A DNA stretch of 64,000 nt, taken from contig NZ_LMKQ01000001.1 of NCBI RefSeq assembly GCF_001421565.1, positions 2,882,323-2,946,322 on the forward strand. The letters run 5' to 3'. This document shows positions 33,938 through 42,228 of the stretch, piece by piece. Source of the stretch: Agromyces sp. Leaf222. Lineage in GTDB: Bacteria > Actinomycetota > Actinomycetes > Actinomycetales > Microbacteriaceae. The notes beneath the pieces are model-generated. The model was given only the letters and a program-made list of their open reading frames with translations. It searched no databases and was not told the DNA's origin. A program made the translations under genes and the position numbers. The first letter of the stretch is position 1. Each line of letters begins with the position of its first letter.

Positions 33938-35371
33938 TCAGCCGATCGCGCTCATCACGTGCTTGATGCGGGTGTAGTCCTCGAAACCGTAGTTCGAGAG
34001 GTCCTTGCCGTACCCGGAGTGCTTGAACCCGCCGTGCGGCATGTCGGACACGAACGGGATGTGGGTGTTGATCCAGACGCAGCCGAAGTCGAGGTGCTTG
34101 GCGAACCGCATGGCCCGCGTGTGCTCGGTCGTCCAGACCGACGAGGCGAGCGCGTAGTCGACGCCGTTCGCCTTCGCCAGCGCGTCGGCATCGTCGGTGA
34201 ACGGCTGCACGGTCAGCACGGGACCGAAGATCTCGCGCTGCACGGCCTCGTCGTGCTGCTCGAGGCCCGTGACGATCGTCGCCTCCCAGAAGTAGCCGCG
34301 GTCGCCCTGGCGACGGCCGCCGGCGACGATCCGGGCATGGGCAGGCAGCCGATCGATGAACCCGGCGACCTGGGCGAGTTGGTTCGCGTTGTTCAGCGGC
34401 CCGTAGAGCACGCCCTCCTCGCGTGGCCCGCCCGTTCGGGCATCGGATGCCGCGTGCGCGACGAGCAGTTCCACGAACCGGTCGTGCACCGACTCGTGCA
34501 CGAGCACGCGCGTGGCTGCGGTGCAGTCCTGGCCGCCGTTGAAGTACGCGGCGGTGACGATGCCGGCGGCCGCCTGCTCGAGGTCGGCGTCGGCGAAGAC
34601 GATCGCGGGCGCCTTGCCGCCGAGCTCGAGGTGCACGCGCTTGAGGTCGGAGGCCGCGGCGCGCGCGACCTCCATGCCGGCCCGCACCGACCCGGTGATC
34701 GCGACCATCTGGGCGCGATCGTGGCCGAGCACTGCGGCACCGGTGGTGCGGTCGCCGGTGACGACGTTCAGCACGCCGTTCGGCAGGAACTCCGCCGCGA
34801 CCTCGGCGAGCAGGAGCGTGGCGAGCGGGGTCGTGTCCGAGGGCTTCAGCACGACCGTGTTGCCCGCGGCGATCGCCGGAGCGACCTTCCACACCGCCAT
34901 GTTGAGCGGGTAGTTCCACGGCGTGACCTGGCCGATGACGCCGATCGGCTCGCGGCGGATGAACGAGGTGTGTCCGGCCAGGTACTCGGCGGAGGCCCGT
35001 CCCTCGAGGTTGCGAGCCGCGCCGGCGAAGAACCGCAGCTGGTCGACGGACTGCATGATCTCGTCCGCGACGAGGCTCGCCCGCGGCTTCCCGGTGTCCT
35101 GCGACTCGAGGTCGGCGAACTCCTCTGCCCGGTCCTGCATGGCATCGGCGATGCGGAACAGGGCGAGCTGACGTTCGGCCGGCGTCGTCTCGCCCCAGAC
35201 CTCGAAGGCGTCGGATGCCGCGCGATACGCGTCTCGAACGTCCTCGTCGTTCGAGATCGGCGAGGTCGCGTAGACCTCCTCGGTCGCCGGATCGATGAGG
35301 TCCAGCGACGTCTCCCCGTGCGCCTCGGCGTACGCGCCGTCGATGAAGTTCCGTACGGGTGCTGTCGTCAT
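33938..35371 (-). CDS. Aldehyde dehydrogenase, probable gamma-aminobutyraldehyde dehydrogenase
   Basis: 477 residues from ATG 35371 with GAGGAG eight bases upstream; the open frame beyond that is non-coding. The NAD(P)-dependent aldehyde dehydrogenase core has TPWNYPLNMAVWKVAPA, LELGGKAP with the general base and the catalytic Cys283 in GGQDCTAATR. The start RNFIDGAY and the overall pattern resemble PatD/PuuC-type enzymes that oxidise 4-aminobutanal to GABA. It is divergent from an Lrp regulator and an aminotransferase and FAD-oxidase pair, which supports a putrescine-to-GABA role. A succinic semialdehyde or betaine aldehyde substrate cannot be excluded. Confidence 0.85.
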   Translation of the reverse strand: MTTAPVRNFIDGAYAEAHGETSLDLIDPATEEVYATSPISNDEDVRDAYRAASDAFEVWGETTPAERQLALFRIADAMQDRAEEFADLESQDTGKPRASLVADEIMQSVDQLRFFAGAARNLEGRASAEYLAGHTSFIRREPIGVIGQVTPWNYPLNMAVWKVAPAIAAGNTVVLKPSDTTPLATLLLAEVAAEFLPNGVLNVVTGDRTTGAAVLGHDRAQMVAITGSVRAGMEVARAAASDLKRVHLELGGKAPAIVFADADLEQAAAGIVTAAYFNGGQDCTAATRVLVHESVHDRFVELLVAHAASDARTGGPREEGVLYGPLNNANQLAQVAGFIDRLPAHARIVAGGRRQGDRGYFWEATIVTGLEQHDEAVQREIFGPVLTVQPFTDDADALAKANGVDYALASSVWTTEHTRAMRFAKHLDFGCVWINTHIPFVSDMPHGGFKHSGYGKDLSNYGFEDYTRIKHVMSAIG

Positions 35372-35463
35372 GATGCTCTCCTCGTCGCGATGCGCGAACG
35401 TCTGCGGTCCGTCACCGGCGGACACCGGATCCGGGCGCGGCAACCCGCGCGACACTGCCCGCC

Positions 35464-35579
35464 ATGCTAATCGGATCCCGCGGTCTTCCGCGAGTATTTG
35501 GGTGGGAATTCGTTGCGTTCGGCAGGAATTTCGACGGAATCCCTTGCCGAAGGCCAATCTCGCTGACACAATCGGTCGC
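35464..35579. promoter_or_regulatory. Divergent control region of the polyamine-oxidation genes
   Basis: This 208-bp gap is AT-richer than its surroundings. Toward the Lrp gene, TTGCCG (35544-35549) and CACAAT (35567-35572) are 17 bp apart and the box ends 7 bp before the ATG, a leaderless-type promoter. Toward the dehydrogenase, the minus strand has TAGCAT at 35464-35469. Between them lie GGAATT (35505-35510), GGAATT (35525-35530) and GGAAT (35536-35540), the first pair 20 bp apart, candidate sites for the Lrp protein. Confidence 0.45.
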
Positions 35580-36062
35580 ATGACGAACACGGCACGAACG
35601 GCTGCGGCGCGGCCCGTGCACCTCGACGACGTCTCGAAGGCGATCATCGAACAGCTGCAGGCCGACGGTCGCCGCTCCTACGCCGACATCGGCAAGGCGG
35701 TCGGGTTGTCCGAGGCCGCCGTCCGCCAGCGCGTCCAGCGCCTCACCGAGTCCGGCGTGATGCAGATCGTGGCGGTGACCGATCCGATGCAGCTCGGCTT
35801 CACGCGCCAGGCGATGATCGGCATCCGCGCCTCCGGCGACACGAGGGAACTGGCGGCGAGCCTCGCCGAGCTGGCCGAGATCGATTACGTCGTGCTCACG
35901 GCCGGCAGCTTCGACGTGCTGGCCGAGGTGGTGTGCGAGAACGACGACGAGCTCATCACACTGCTGAACTCGCGCATCCGCAACCTGCCGGGAGTGCGCT
36001 CGACCGAGACGTTCGTCTACCTCAAACTCCAGAAGCAGTTCTACAACTGGGGCACTCGCTAG
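35580..36062 (+). CDS. Lrp/AsnC-family transcriptional regulator
   Basis: 160 residues from ATG 35580. The N-terminal helix-turn-helix (about 16-65) has LDDVSKAIIEQLQADGRRSYADIG and LSEAAVRQRVQRL; the C-terminal RAM ligand-binding domain follows (about 75-150). The gene is divergent from the aldehyde dehydrogenase and 12 bp upstream of the aminotransferase, so it is probably the local regulator of both units, sensing an amine or amino acid. Autoregulation through the GGAATT motifs is plausible but not shown. Confidence 0.9.
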   Translation: MTNTARTAAARPVHLDDVSKAIIEQLQADGRRSYADIGKAVGLSEAAVRQRVQRLTESGVMQIVAVTDPMQLGFTRQAMIGIRASGDTRELAASLAELAEIDYVVLTAGSFDVLAEVVCENDDELITLLNSRIRNLPGVRSTETFVYLKLQKQFYNWGTR

Positions 36063-36074
36063 AAGGGATCGATC

Positions 36075-37463
36075 ATGACAGATCGTGTACGGGACAATGC
36101 CACGCTGCAGCGCATGGCCAACGACCACCTGTGGATGCACTTCGCCAGGCAGTCCACGATGCACTCCTCCGGGGTGCCGATCATCACGAGGGGCGAGGGC
36201 CACCACGTCTTCGACATCGAGGGCCGCAAGTACTTCGACGGCCTCGCCGGCCTCTTCACCGTCAACGCGGGCCACGGGCGCAAGCGCCTCGCGGAGGTCG
36301 CGGCGCGCCAGGCCGAGGAGCTCGCCTTCTTCCCGATCTGGTCGTATGCGCATCCCGCGGCCATCGAGCTGGCCGACCGGCTCGCGACCCACGCCCCCGG
36401 CGACCTGAACCGCGTGTTCTTCTCGACGGGTGGCGGCGAGGCGGTCGAGACCGCCTTCAAGCTGGCCAAGTACTACTGGAAGCTGCAGGGCCGCCCGACG
36501 AAGCACAAGGTGATCTCGCGCTCGGTCGCCTATCACGGCACGCCGCAGGGCGCCCTGGCGATCACCGGCATCCCCGCCATCAAGGAGATGTTCGAACCGG
36601 TGACCCCCGGCGGATTCCGCGTGCCGAACACGAACTTCTACCGCGCCGCGGAGATGGGCGCCCCTTCCGAGGACATCGAGGCGTTCGGCCTCTGGGCGGC
36701 GAACCGCATCGAGGAGCAGATCCTCTTCGAAGGCCCCGAGACCGTCGCCGCGGTGTTCCTCGAGCCCGTGCAGAACTCCGGCGGCTGCTTCCCGCCTCCC
36801 CCCGGCTACTTCAAGCGGGTGCGCGAGATCTGCGACCAGTACGACGTGCTGCTCGTCTCCGACGAGGTCATCTGCGCGTTCGGCCGCATCGGCCACATGT
36901 TCGCGTGCGACGCGTACGGCTACGTGCCCGACATGATCACGTGCGCCAAGGCCATGACCTCCGGCTACGCCCCCATCGGCGCGACCATCATCTCCGAGAA
37001 GCTCTACGAGCCGTTCGCCACCGGCGAGACGTCGTTCTACCACGGGTACACCTTCGGAGGGCACCCGGTCTCGGCCGCGGTCGCGCTCGAGAACCTCGAC
37101 ATCTTCGAGGAGGAGGGCCTGAACGAGCGCGTGCGCGAGAACTCGCCGCTCTTCCGCGCCGAGCTCGAGAAGCTCCTCGACCTGCCGATCGTCGGCGACG
37201 TGCGCGGCGACGGGTACTTCTTCGGCATCGAGCTCGTGAAGGACAAGGGCACGAAGGAGACCTTCAACGACGACGAGGCCGAGCGCCTGCTGCGCGGCTT
37301 CCTCTCGAAGGCGCTGTTCGACGCCGGCCTGTACTGCCGAGCCGACGACCGGGGCGACCCCGTCATCCAGCTCGCGCCGCCGCTCACCATCGGCCCTGCC
37401 GAGTTCCAGGAGATCGAGCAGATCCTCCGCGGAGTGCTCACCGAAGCCTCGACGAAGATCTGA
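36075..37463 (+). CDS. Class III aminotransferase, probable putrescine/diamine aminotransferase
   Basis: 462 residues with AGAAGG upstream of ATG 36075. PLP fold-type I features are STGGGEAVETAFKLAKYYW, YHGTPQGALAITG, FLEPVQNSGGC, VSDEVICAFGRIG and the PLP lysine Lys292 in CAKAMTSGYAPIG. The opening WMHFARQ resembles SpuC-type putrescine or polyamine-pyruvate aminotransferases and omega-transaminases. It is co-transcribed with the FAD oxidoreductase (overlap by 1 bp). Substrate assignment rests on context: the dehydrogenase next door would take the aminoaldehyde it forms. Confidence 0.85.
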   Translation: MTDRVRDNATLQRMANDHLWMHFARQSTMHSSGVPIITRGEGHHVFDIEGRKYFDGLAGLFTVNAGHGRKRLAEVAARQAEELAFFPIWSYAHPAAIELADRLATHAPGDLNRVFFSTGGGEAVETAFKLAKYYWKLQGRPTKHKVISRSVAYHGTPQGALAITGIPAIKEMFEPVTPGGFRVPNTNFYRAAEMGAPSEDIEAFGLWAANRIEEQILFEGPETVAAVFLEPVQNSGGCFPPPPGYFKRVREICDQYDVLLVSDEVICAFGRIGHMFACDAYGYVPDMITCAKAMTSGYAPIGATIISEKLYEPFATGETSFYHGYTFGGHPVSAAVALENLDIFEEEGLNERVRENSPLFRAELEKLLDLPIVGDVRGDGYFFGIELVKDKGTKETFNDDEAERLLRGFLSKALFDAGLYCRADDRGDPVIQLAPPLTIGPAEFQEIEQILRGVLTEASTKI

Positions 37464-38911
37464 TGCCCCGACCCCTGCATGCCGCCACGGACGGATCCGT
37501 GGCGGCATACCGGTCGACGGGTCTCTGGTTCGACTCCCTCGTCGAGTCCGGACTCGACGAGCTGCGTCCGCGCGCCGCGCTGACCTCCGATGCCCGTTTC
37601 GACGTGTGCCTGATCGGCGGCGGCCTGACGGCGCTCTGGACCGCGTACTCGCTCATCTCGCAGGACCCGACCCTCCGCATCGCGGTGCTCGAGCGCGAGA
37701 TCGCCGGATACGGCGCGTCCGGACGCAACGGCGGTTGGTGCTCGGCCCTGTTCCCGCGTACGGCGGGCGCGATCGAGCGTCGCGACGGACTCGAGGCCGC
37801 GGTCGCGATGCGGCGTGCGATGGTCGAGACGGTCGCCGAGGTCGGTGCCGTGACGCGTCGCGAGTCGATCGACTGCGACTTCGTGCAGGGTGGCACGCTC
37901 GTGTTCGCACGCGATGCCGTGCAACGTCGAGCCGCCGTCGAAGAGGTGGAGGAGGCTCGACAGTACGGCGTCGACCGCACGCGACTGCTCGGCGAGCAGG
38001 AGGTCGCCTCCCGCTTCGGGGTCAGCGGCCTCGGCGGGGCGCTTCCGACGGCGACGTTCGACCCCGACTGCGCACGCGTCCACCCCGGCAAGCTCGTGCG
38101 GGGACTCGCGCGGGTCGTCGAGGCGGCCGGCGTCACGATCTTCGAACGCACCGAGGTGCTCGACTGGGCCGCGGGTCGCGTGCGGTTCCGCGCGGTCGAC
38201 AGCGGAGTCGAGGGCAGTGTCGCGGCTCGCAACGTCATCGTCGCCCTCGAGGGTTTCGGCTCGCAGTTGCCTCGTGTGCGCCGTCGCATCCTTCCGCTCT
38301 ACTCGCTGATGATCGCGACCGAGCCACTGGCCGACGAGGTGTGGGACGAGATCGGCATCCAGCACGGCCAGACCTTCAGCGACTTCCGACACCTGCTGAT
38401 CTATGGGCAGCGAACCGCCGACAACCGGTTCGCGTTCGGCGGTCGTGGCGCCGCCTACCACTGGGGCAGCGCCGTCGACCCCGCCTTCGAACGCGTGGAT
38501 GCCGTGTTCGAGCATCTGCATCGAACGCTGAAGGAGCTGTTTCCGGCCGCCAGAGATGCCGCGGTGACCCACCGCTGGGGCGGACCGCTCGGCATCGCGC
38601 GCGATTGGCATGCCACGGCCAGTTACAACCCGCGCACCGGAGTCGGATTCGCCGGGGGCTACGTGGGAGACGGGCTCTCGACGACGAACCTGGCCGGTCG
38701 CACCCTCGCCGACCTGATCTTCGAGCGGGACACCGACCTCACGCGCCTGCCGTGGGCGAACCACCGGTCCCCGCTGTGGGAGCCCGAGCCCCTGCGCTAC
38801 CTCGGCGCGAATCTCGGCGTGCTCGGCATGCAGGTCGCCGACCTCGAGGAACGGACGACCGGCCGGTCCTCGCTCGTCGCCCGCGCGGTGGGCCGGCTCA
38901 CAGGCCACTGA
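37463..38911 (+). CDS. DAO-family FAD-dependent oxidoreductase
   Basis: 482 residues from ATG 37463. The dinucleotide motif is LIGGGLTALWTAYSL (about 50-64), followed by YGASGRNGGWC, a signature of PuuB/OrdL-type amine oxidases of the D-amino-acid oxidase fold. The C-terminal GVGFAGGYVGDGLSTTNLAGR contacts FAD. Such enzymes oxidise amines such as gamma-glutamylputrescine. No gamma-glutamylputrescine synthetase (PuuA) gene is in the window, so the substrate stays open. The last 14 bp overlap the convergent DUF4192 gene. Confidence 0.85.
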   Translation: MPRPLHAATDGSVAAYRSTGLWFDSLVESGLDELRPRAALTSDARFDVCLIGGGLTALWTAYSLISQDPTLRIAVLEREIAGYGASGRNGGWCSALFPRTAGAIERRDGLEAAVAMRRAMVETVAEVGAVTRRESIDCDFVQGGTLVFARDAVQRRAAVEEVEEARQYGVDRTRLLGEQEVASRFGVSGLGGALPTATFDPDCARVHPGKLVRGLARVVEAAGVTIFERTEVLDWAAGRVRFRAVDSGVEGSVAARNVIVALEGFGSQLPRVRRRILPLYSLMIATEPLADEVWDEIGIQHGQTFSDFRHLLIYGQRTADNRFAFGGRGAAYHWGSAVDPAFERVDAVFEHLHRTLKELFPAARDAAVTHRWGGPLGIARDWHATASYNPRTGVGFAGGYVGDGLSTTNLAGRTLADLIFERDTDLTRLPWANHRSPLWEPEPLRYLGANLGVLGMQVADLEERTTGRSSLVARAVGRLTGH

Positions 38912-40094
38912 CCGCTCCGTGGTGCTCGTCCTCCGAGCCCGGGCGGAGGAACACCCATTCGGGGAGCGCGCCCGACCCGATGTGCTGCTCGAGCAGGTTC
39001 GCCATCGAGTGATCGGGTTCGATCTCGAGCGCCGCGTCGAGGAACGCGCCCGCCACCGACCCGCGCCCGATCGACCATGCGAGCCATCCCGCGATGCAGA
39101 GCGATCCTGGCCGCACGTCCTCCGGGGCGTGAGCGATCGACTCCCGCAGCACCGACAGTCCCCGCTCGACCCGGGCAGGATCCGGTCGGAGCATCGATCG
39201 ACCGATGATGAGCCTGGCGAGCACGTCGTCGAGCGCATCGTCGGGTTCCGCCCCTGACCACGCTCCGTCGTGCAGCGTGCCGCACCCCTCCCTCGCGACG
39301 GCGGCCTCACCTGCCGCATCACCTCGACCCGACCGGTCGTGGGCGAGTTCGCCCATCATGCGCCCGAAGGCGATCTGCAGCATCATCGCGTCGCGCAGCG
39401 CAGGACGCGAGGCGAGGTGCAGGAGCCACGCCGCCCGTCGCGCGTCCACAGGGCGCCGTCGTGGCCTGGCGATCAGCGATTCGACGAGTTCGACCGGGTC
39501 GGCGTCACCCGCGAGTCCGGCCACGGCGGCCTCGAGGCTCGGCAGTCCGCGGAACTCGGCGATGGCCGCCGCGATCGCCGCCGCCCGCACGGCATCGACC
39601 GGCGGGAGCGCCGCGGCGCCGGAGACCGCAGCGAGCCGCTCCTCCTCTGGCACCTCGCGAAGGACGGCGCTCGCCTCGAGTATCGCAAGCGGCTGCCCGG
39701 TGGCCGGAGCATCGGGGTCCAGCAGCGAGCACCATCCGTCGGCCGCCTGGCAGAGCGCGTCCCGGACGGTGAACCCGGCGTGGCCGGCACGATCCGCCAC
39801 GAGTTCGAGGAGGTCGCGCCGGGGCATCCGCCCGGCGTCGGCGAACCGCTCATCGGTGTAGACGATCGGCACGATCGCGTCGACGTCGGGGATGCGGCAG
39901 ATGGTGCCGATGACGGCGGCGACGAGTCGGTCGTCGTCTTCCGCTGTGGCCGGCAGGTCGTGGCGGAGCACGCCGACGGTGCGGTTGCCGACGAAGACGA
40001 CGCAGAGGAGCGAGTGCTCCGGTCTGAACCCGGCGAGGGTCGGCACGAGGGCGAGGAAGTCATGCGCCGATGCGGCGCGGATGATGGCGGTCAT
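38898..40094 (-). CDS. DUF4192 domain protein
   Basis: 398 residues from ATG 40094; the open frame extends 6 codons further. The opening DFLALVPTLAGFRPEHSLLCVVF is the hallmark of DUF4192, an actinobacterial family of unknown function. The C-terminal half contains TPR-like helices (VAGAFLDAALEIEPDHSMANLLEQ). There is no signal peptide, so the protein is cytoplasmic. It stands alone, convergent with the FAD oxidase and divergent from ogt. Confidence 0.85.
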   Translation of the reverse strand: MTAIIRAASAHDFLALVPTLAGFRPEHSLLCVVFVGNRTVGVLRHDLPATAEDDDRLVAAVIGTICRIPDVDAIVPIVYTDERFADAGRMPRRDLLELVADRAGHAGFTVRDALCQAADGWCSLLDPDAPATGQPLAILEASAVLREVPEEERLAAVSGAAALPPVDAVRAAAIAAAIAEFRGLPSLEAAVAGLAGDADPVELVESLIARPRRRPVDARRAAWLLHLASRPALRDAMMLQIAFGRMMGELAHDRSGRGDAAGEAAVAREGCGTLHDGAWSGAEPDDALDDVLARLIIGRSMLRPDPARVERGLSVLRESIAHAPEDVRPGSLCIAGWLAWSIGRGSVAGAFLDAALEIEPDHSMANLLEQHIGSGALPEWVFLRPGSEDEHHGAVSGL

Positions 40095-40281
40095 GCGGCC
40101 AGCGTCGGGCACCGCCGCAGGCTCGTCGCGGCCGCCAACCGACTTCCGGCCGAGGTTCGGATGCGGCCGCGCCTGTCGAGGACGAGTCGTCGAGCGTGGA
40201 CCACCGCTCCTCCACAGCGCGCACCCGTCGACGAGGTCGCCCCATGTCCGATTCCCGCGAGTCGATGTCGGATGCCGCAGC

Positions 40282-40293
40282 TACGCTCGAACC
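40282..40293 (+). promoter_or_regulatory. Leaderless-type promoter of ogt
   Basis: TACGCT (40282-40287) followed by 6 bp and the ATG at 40294, with no ribosome site. Transcription would start at the ATG. The 199-bp gap upstream to the DUF4192 gene shows no other clear element. Confidence 0.5.
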
Positions 40294-40785
40294 ATGACCG
40301 ACCTGTTCCTCGCACGACTCGAGAGCCCCATCGGGCGGCTCGAACTCCTCGCAGACGACGACGCCGTCACCTCCCTCTCCATCGAGCGCGACGGCGCGCT
40401 CCCCCACGATGGCGACGCCGAACACCGCAACGCCGTGCTCGACCTCGCGCTCACCCAGCTCCGCGAGTACTTCGCCGGAGCGCGCACCGACTTCGACGTG
40501 CCCGTGCGCCTCCACGGCACCGAGTTCCAGCGCGCGGTGTGGAGCCGCCTGCAACTCCTGCAGTGGGGTGACGCCACCTCGTACGGCGCGCTTGCCGCCG
40601 CGGTCGGCAAGCCCGGCTCCGCCCGTGCCATCGGTGGTGCAGTCGGCGCCAACCCGGTGCCGATCCTGGTCGGCTGCCACCGCGTACTCGCCTCCGACGG
40701 CCGAATCACCGGCTACTCGGCGGGCGAAGGCGTGCCCACGAAGCTCTGGCTCCTCGGGCACGAGCAGATCGGGTTCGCCGCGTGA
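40294..40785 (+). CDS. ogt: Methylated-DNA--protein-cysteine methyltransferase
   Basis: 163 residues from ATG 40294. The protein removes alkyl groups from O6 of guanine by suicide transfer to its own cysteine. The C-terminal domain has EFQRAVWSRLQLLQWGDATSY, the arginine-finger region and the acceptor Cys128 in NPVPILVGCHRV. The usual PCHRV is GCHRV here, so the Pro before Cys is Gly. The catalytic Cys, His and Arg are intact. It overlaps tag by 4 bp, forming an alkylation-repair operon. Confidence 0.92.
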   Translation: MTDLFLARLESPIGRLELLADDDAVTSLSIERDGALPHDGDAEHRNAVLDLALTQLREYFAGARTDFDVPVRLHGTEFQRAVWSRLQLLQWGDATSYGALAAAVGKPGSARAIGGAVGANPVPILVGCHRVLASDGRITGYSAGEGVPTKLWLLGHEQIGFAA

Positions 40786-41450
40786 GCGTGATCCCCCGCC
40801 CAGAGCTCATCCGGGGCGAAGACGACGCGGTGCGCTGCGGGTGGAGCGGCACCGATCCCGAGTACCGCCGCTATCACGACGAGGAATGGGGCACTCCGCA
40901 GCACGATCCCGTGCGACTGTTCGAGAAGGTCTGCCTCGAGGGATTCCAGGCCGGGCTCTCGTGGATCACCATCCTCCGCCGCCGTCCCGCGTTCCGAGAG
41001 GTGTTCCACGGCTTCGACGTCGAGCGGGTCGCGGCAATGGGCGAGACCGACGTGCTGCGGCTGCTCGGCGACGAGCGCATCATCAGGCATCGCGGCAAGA
41101 TCGAGGCGACGATCCAGAACGCTCGCGCGACCCTCGAGCTCGACCTGCCGATCGATCAGCTCATCTGGTCGTTCGCTCCCGAGCGTCGCCCGACAGCGCC
41201 GGCGACCTTCGCCGAGGTCCCGGCGGTGACGGCCGAGTCCACGGCGCTCAGCAAGGAGTTGCGTGCCCGCGGATTCCGGTTCGTCGGCCCGACCACGATG
41301 TACGCGCTCATGCAGGCCGCCGGACTCGTCGACGATCACTTGGGCGGGTGCTTCCGCTCGACGGCTCACGCAGACGCGAATGCATCCGCAGACGCATCCG
41401 CAGACACCGCCACAGCCGTCGACGACGCGGCAGCTCGACCGGTCGCGTAG
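40782..41450 (+). CDS. tag: DNA-3-methyladenine glycosylase I
   Basis: 222 residues from GTG 40782, overlapping the ogt stop (GTGA). Tag excises 3-methyladenine from DNA. Family features are CGWSGTDPEYRRYHDEEWG at the start (with the zinc-ligand Cys), LFEKVCLEGFQAGLSWITIL, the segment IIRHRGKIEATIQNA and GFRFVGPTTMYALMQAAGLVDDH near the end. The last 25 residues are an Ala/Asp-rich tail not needed by the fold, encoded partly by a 12-bp tandem repeat. Confidence 0.94.
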   Translation: MSVIPRPELIRGEDDAVRCGWSGTDPEYRRYHDEEWGTPQHDPVRLFEKVCLEGFQAGLSWITILRRRPAFREVFHGFDVERVAAMGETDVLRLLGDERIIRHRGKIEATIQNARATLELDLPIDQLIWSFAPERRPTAPATFAEVPAVTAESTALSKELRARGFRFVGPTTMYALMQAAGLVDDHLGGCFRSTAHADANASADASADTATAVDDAAARPVA

Positions 41451-41469
41451 CGCCGGAGCATGAGGGCCG

Positions 41470-42228
41470 TCAGGCGACGAGATCGAGTTCGATCGGGGCG
41501 CCGGCGTTCGCCGCGCCGAACGCCATGGCGAACCCTTCGGCACCGGCCCAGTTCACGAGGTCCTCGACCGTGGCGAGATCGGGCCGGGTCTCGAGCAGCC
41601 GGCGTGTGAAGCGACCCTTGGCCTGTTTGTTGAAGTGGTTGAGTGCACGACGGCGTCCGCCGTCATCGACCGCGACGACGCGCACGAAGACGCTGCCGTC
41701 GCGAGCGGGTGCCGGGCCGATTTCGGCGTACGCCTCGGAGCGGAGGTCGACGACGAGGCCGTCGTACGACGCGATGCGCTGCGCGATCGCCTCTCGCCAG
41801 AAGCGCTTCAGCACCACGCCCGGAACCCGGGAGTCGTGCGAGAGGCGATACGCCGGAATCGGGTCCATGGCACCCACGAGGCCGAACAGCGCCGAGTGCA
41901 CGACCACCGTCTCGCCGCCGAAGGCGCGTGCGTCGGCATCGAGCGTTCCGGCATCGAGGGCGTCGAAGAGCACTCCGGTGAACCGGTCGAGGGCTGGCAT
42001 GGTGGGCGATGTCCGCAAGGCCAGGTTGTGCTCGACCTCGCCCGCCAATCGCGGACCGAGCTTCAGCGCACGCATCGCCGCAGGCTCATCGGCACTCAAC
42101 GCCACGAGTCGGTCGGCGAGCTCGTTCCGCAGCGGCGAGAGTTCGGTGAACGACAGCTTCGACAGGTCGAGCGGCGCACCGACGCCACCCGCGCGCTTCG
42201 TCTCCGAAGGCGGCAGGAGGAACAGCAT
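41470..42228 (-). CDS. yaaA: Peroxide stress protein YaaA
   Basis: 252 residues. YaaA (DUF328) proteins lower free iron under peroxide stress and bind DNA with a helix-hairpin-helix-like fold. Typical runs are MLFLLPPSETKR, FTGVLFDALDAG, HSALFGLVGAMDPIPAYRLS, VVDLRSEAYA and HFNKQAKGRFTRRLL. Its start directly abuts the stop of the P-loop kinase gene upstream, so the two form an operon, possibly reached by read-through from atpC. Confidence 0.92.
   Translation of the reverse strand: MLFLLPPSETKRAGGVGAPLDLSKLSFTELSPLRNELADRLVALSADEPAAMRALKLGPRLAGEVEHNLALRTSPTMPALDRFTGVLFDALDAGTLDADARAFGGETVVVHSALFGLVGAMDPIPAYRLSHDSRVPGVVLKRFWREAIAQRIASYDGLVVDLRSEAYAEIGPAPARDGSVFVRVVAVDDGGRRRALNHFNKQAKGRFTRRLLETRPDLATVEDLVNWAGAEGFAMAFGAANAGAPIELDLVA

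Noticed and set aside
32801..35470. Plus-strand open frame of 889 codons opposite the FHA and aldehyde dehydrogenase genes
   Set aside because: Arg/Asp/Val/Glu-rich antisense frame typical of GC-rich DNA, opposite genes with clear domains; no family motif.
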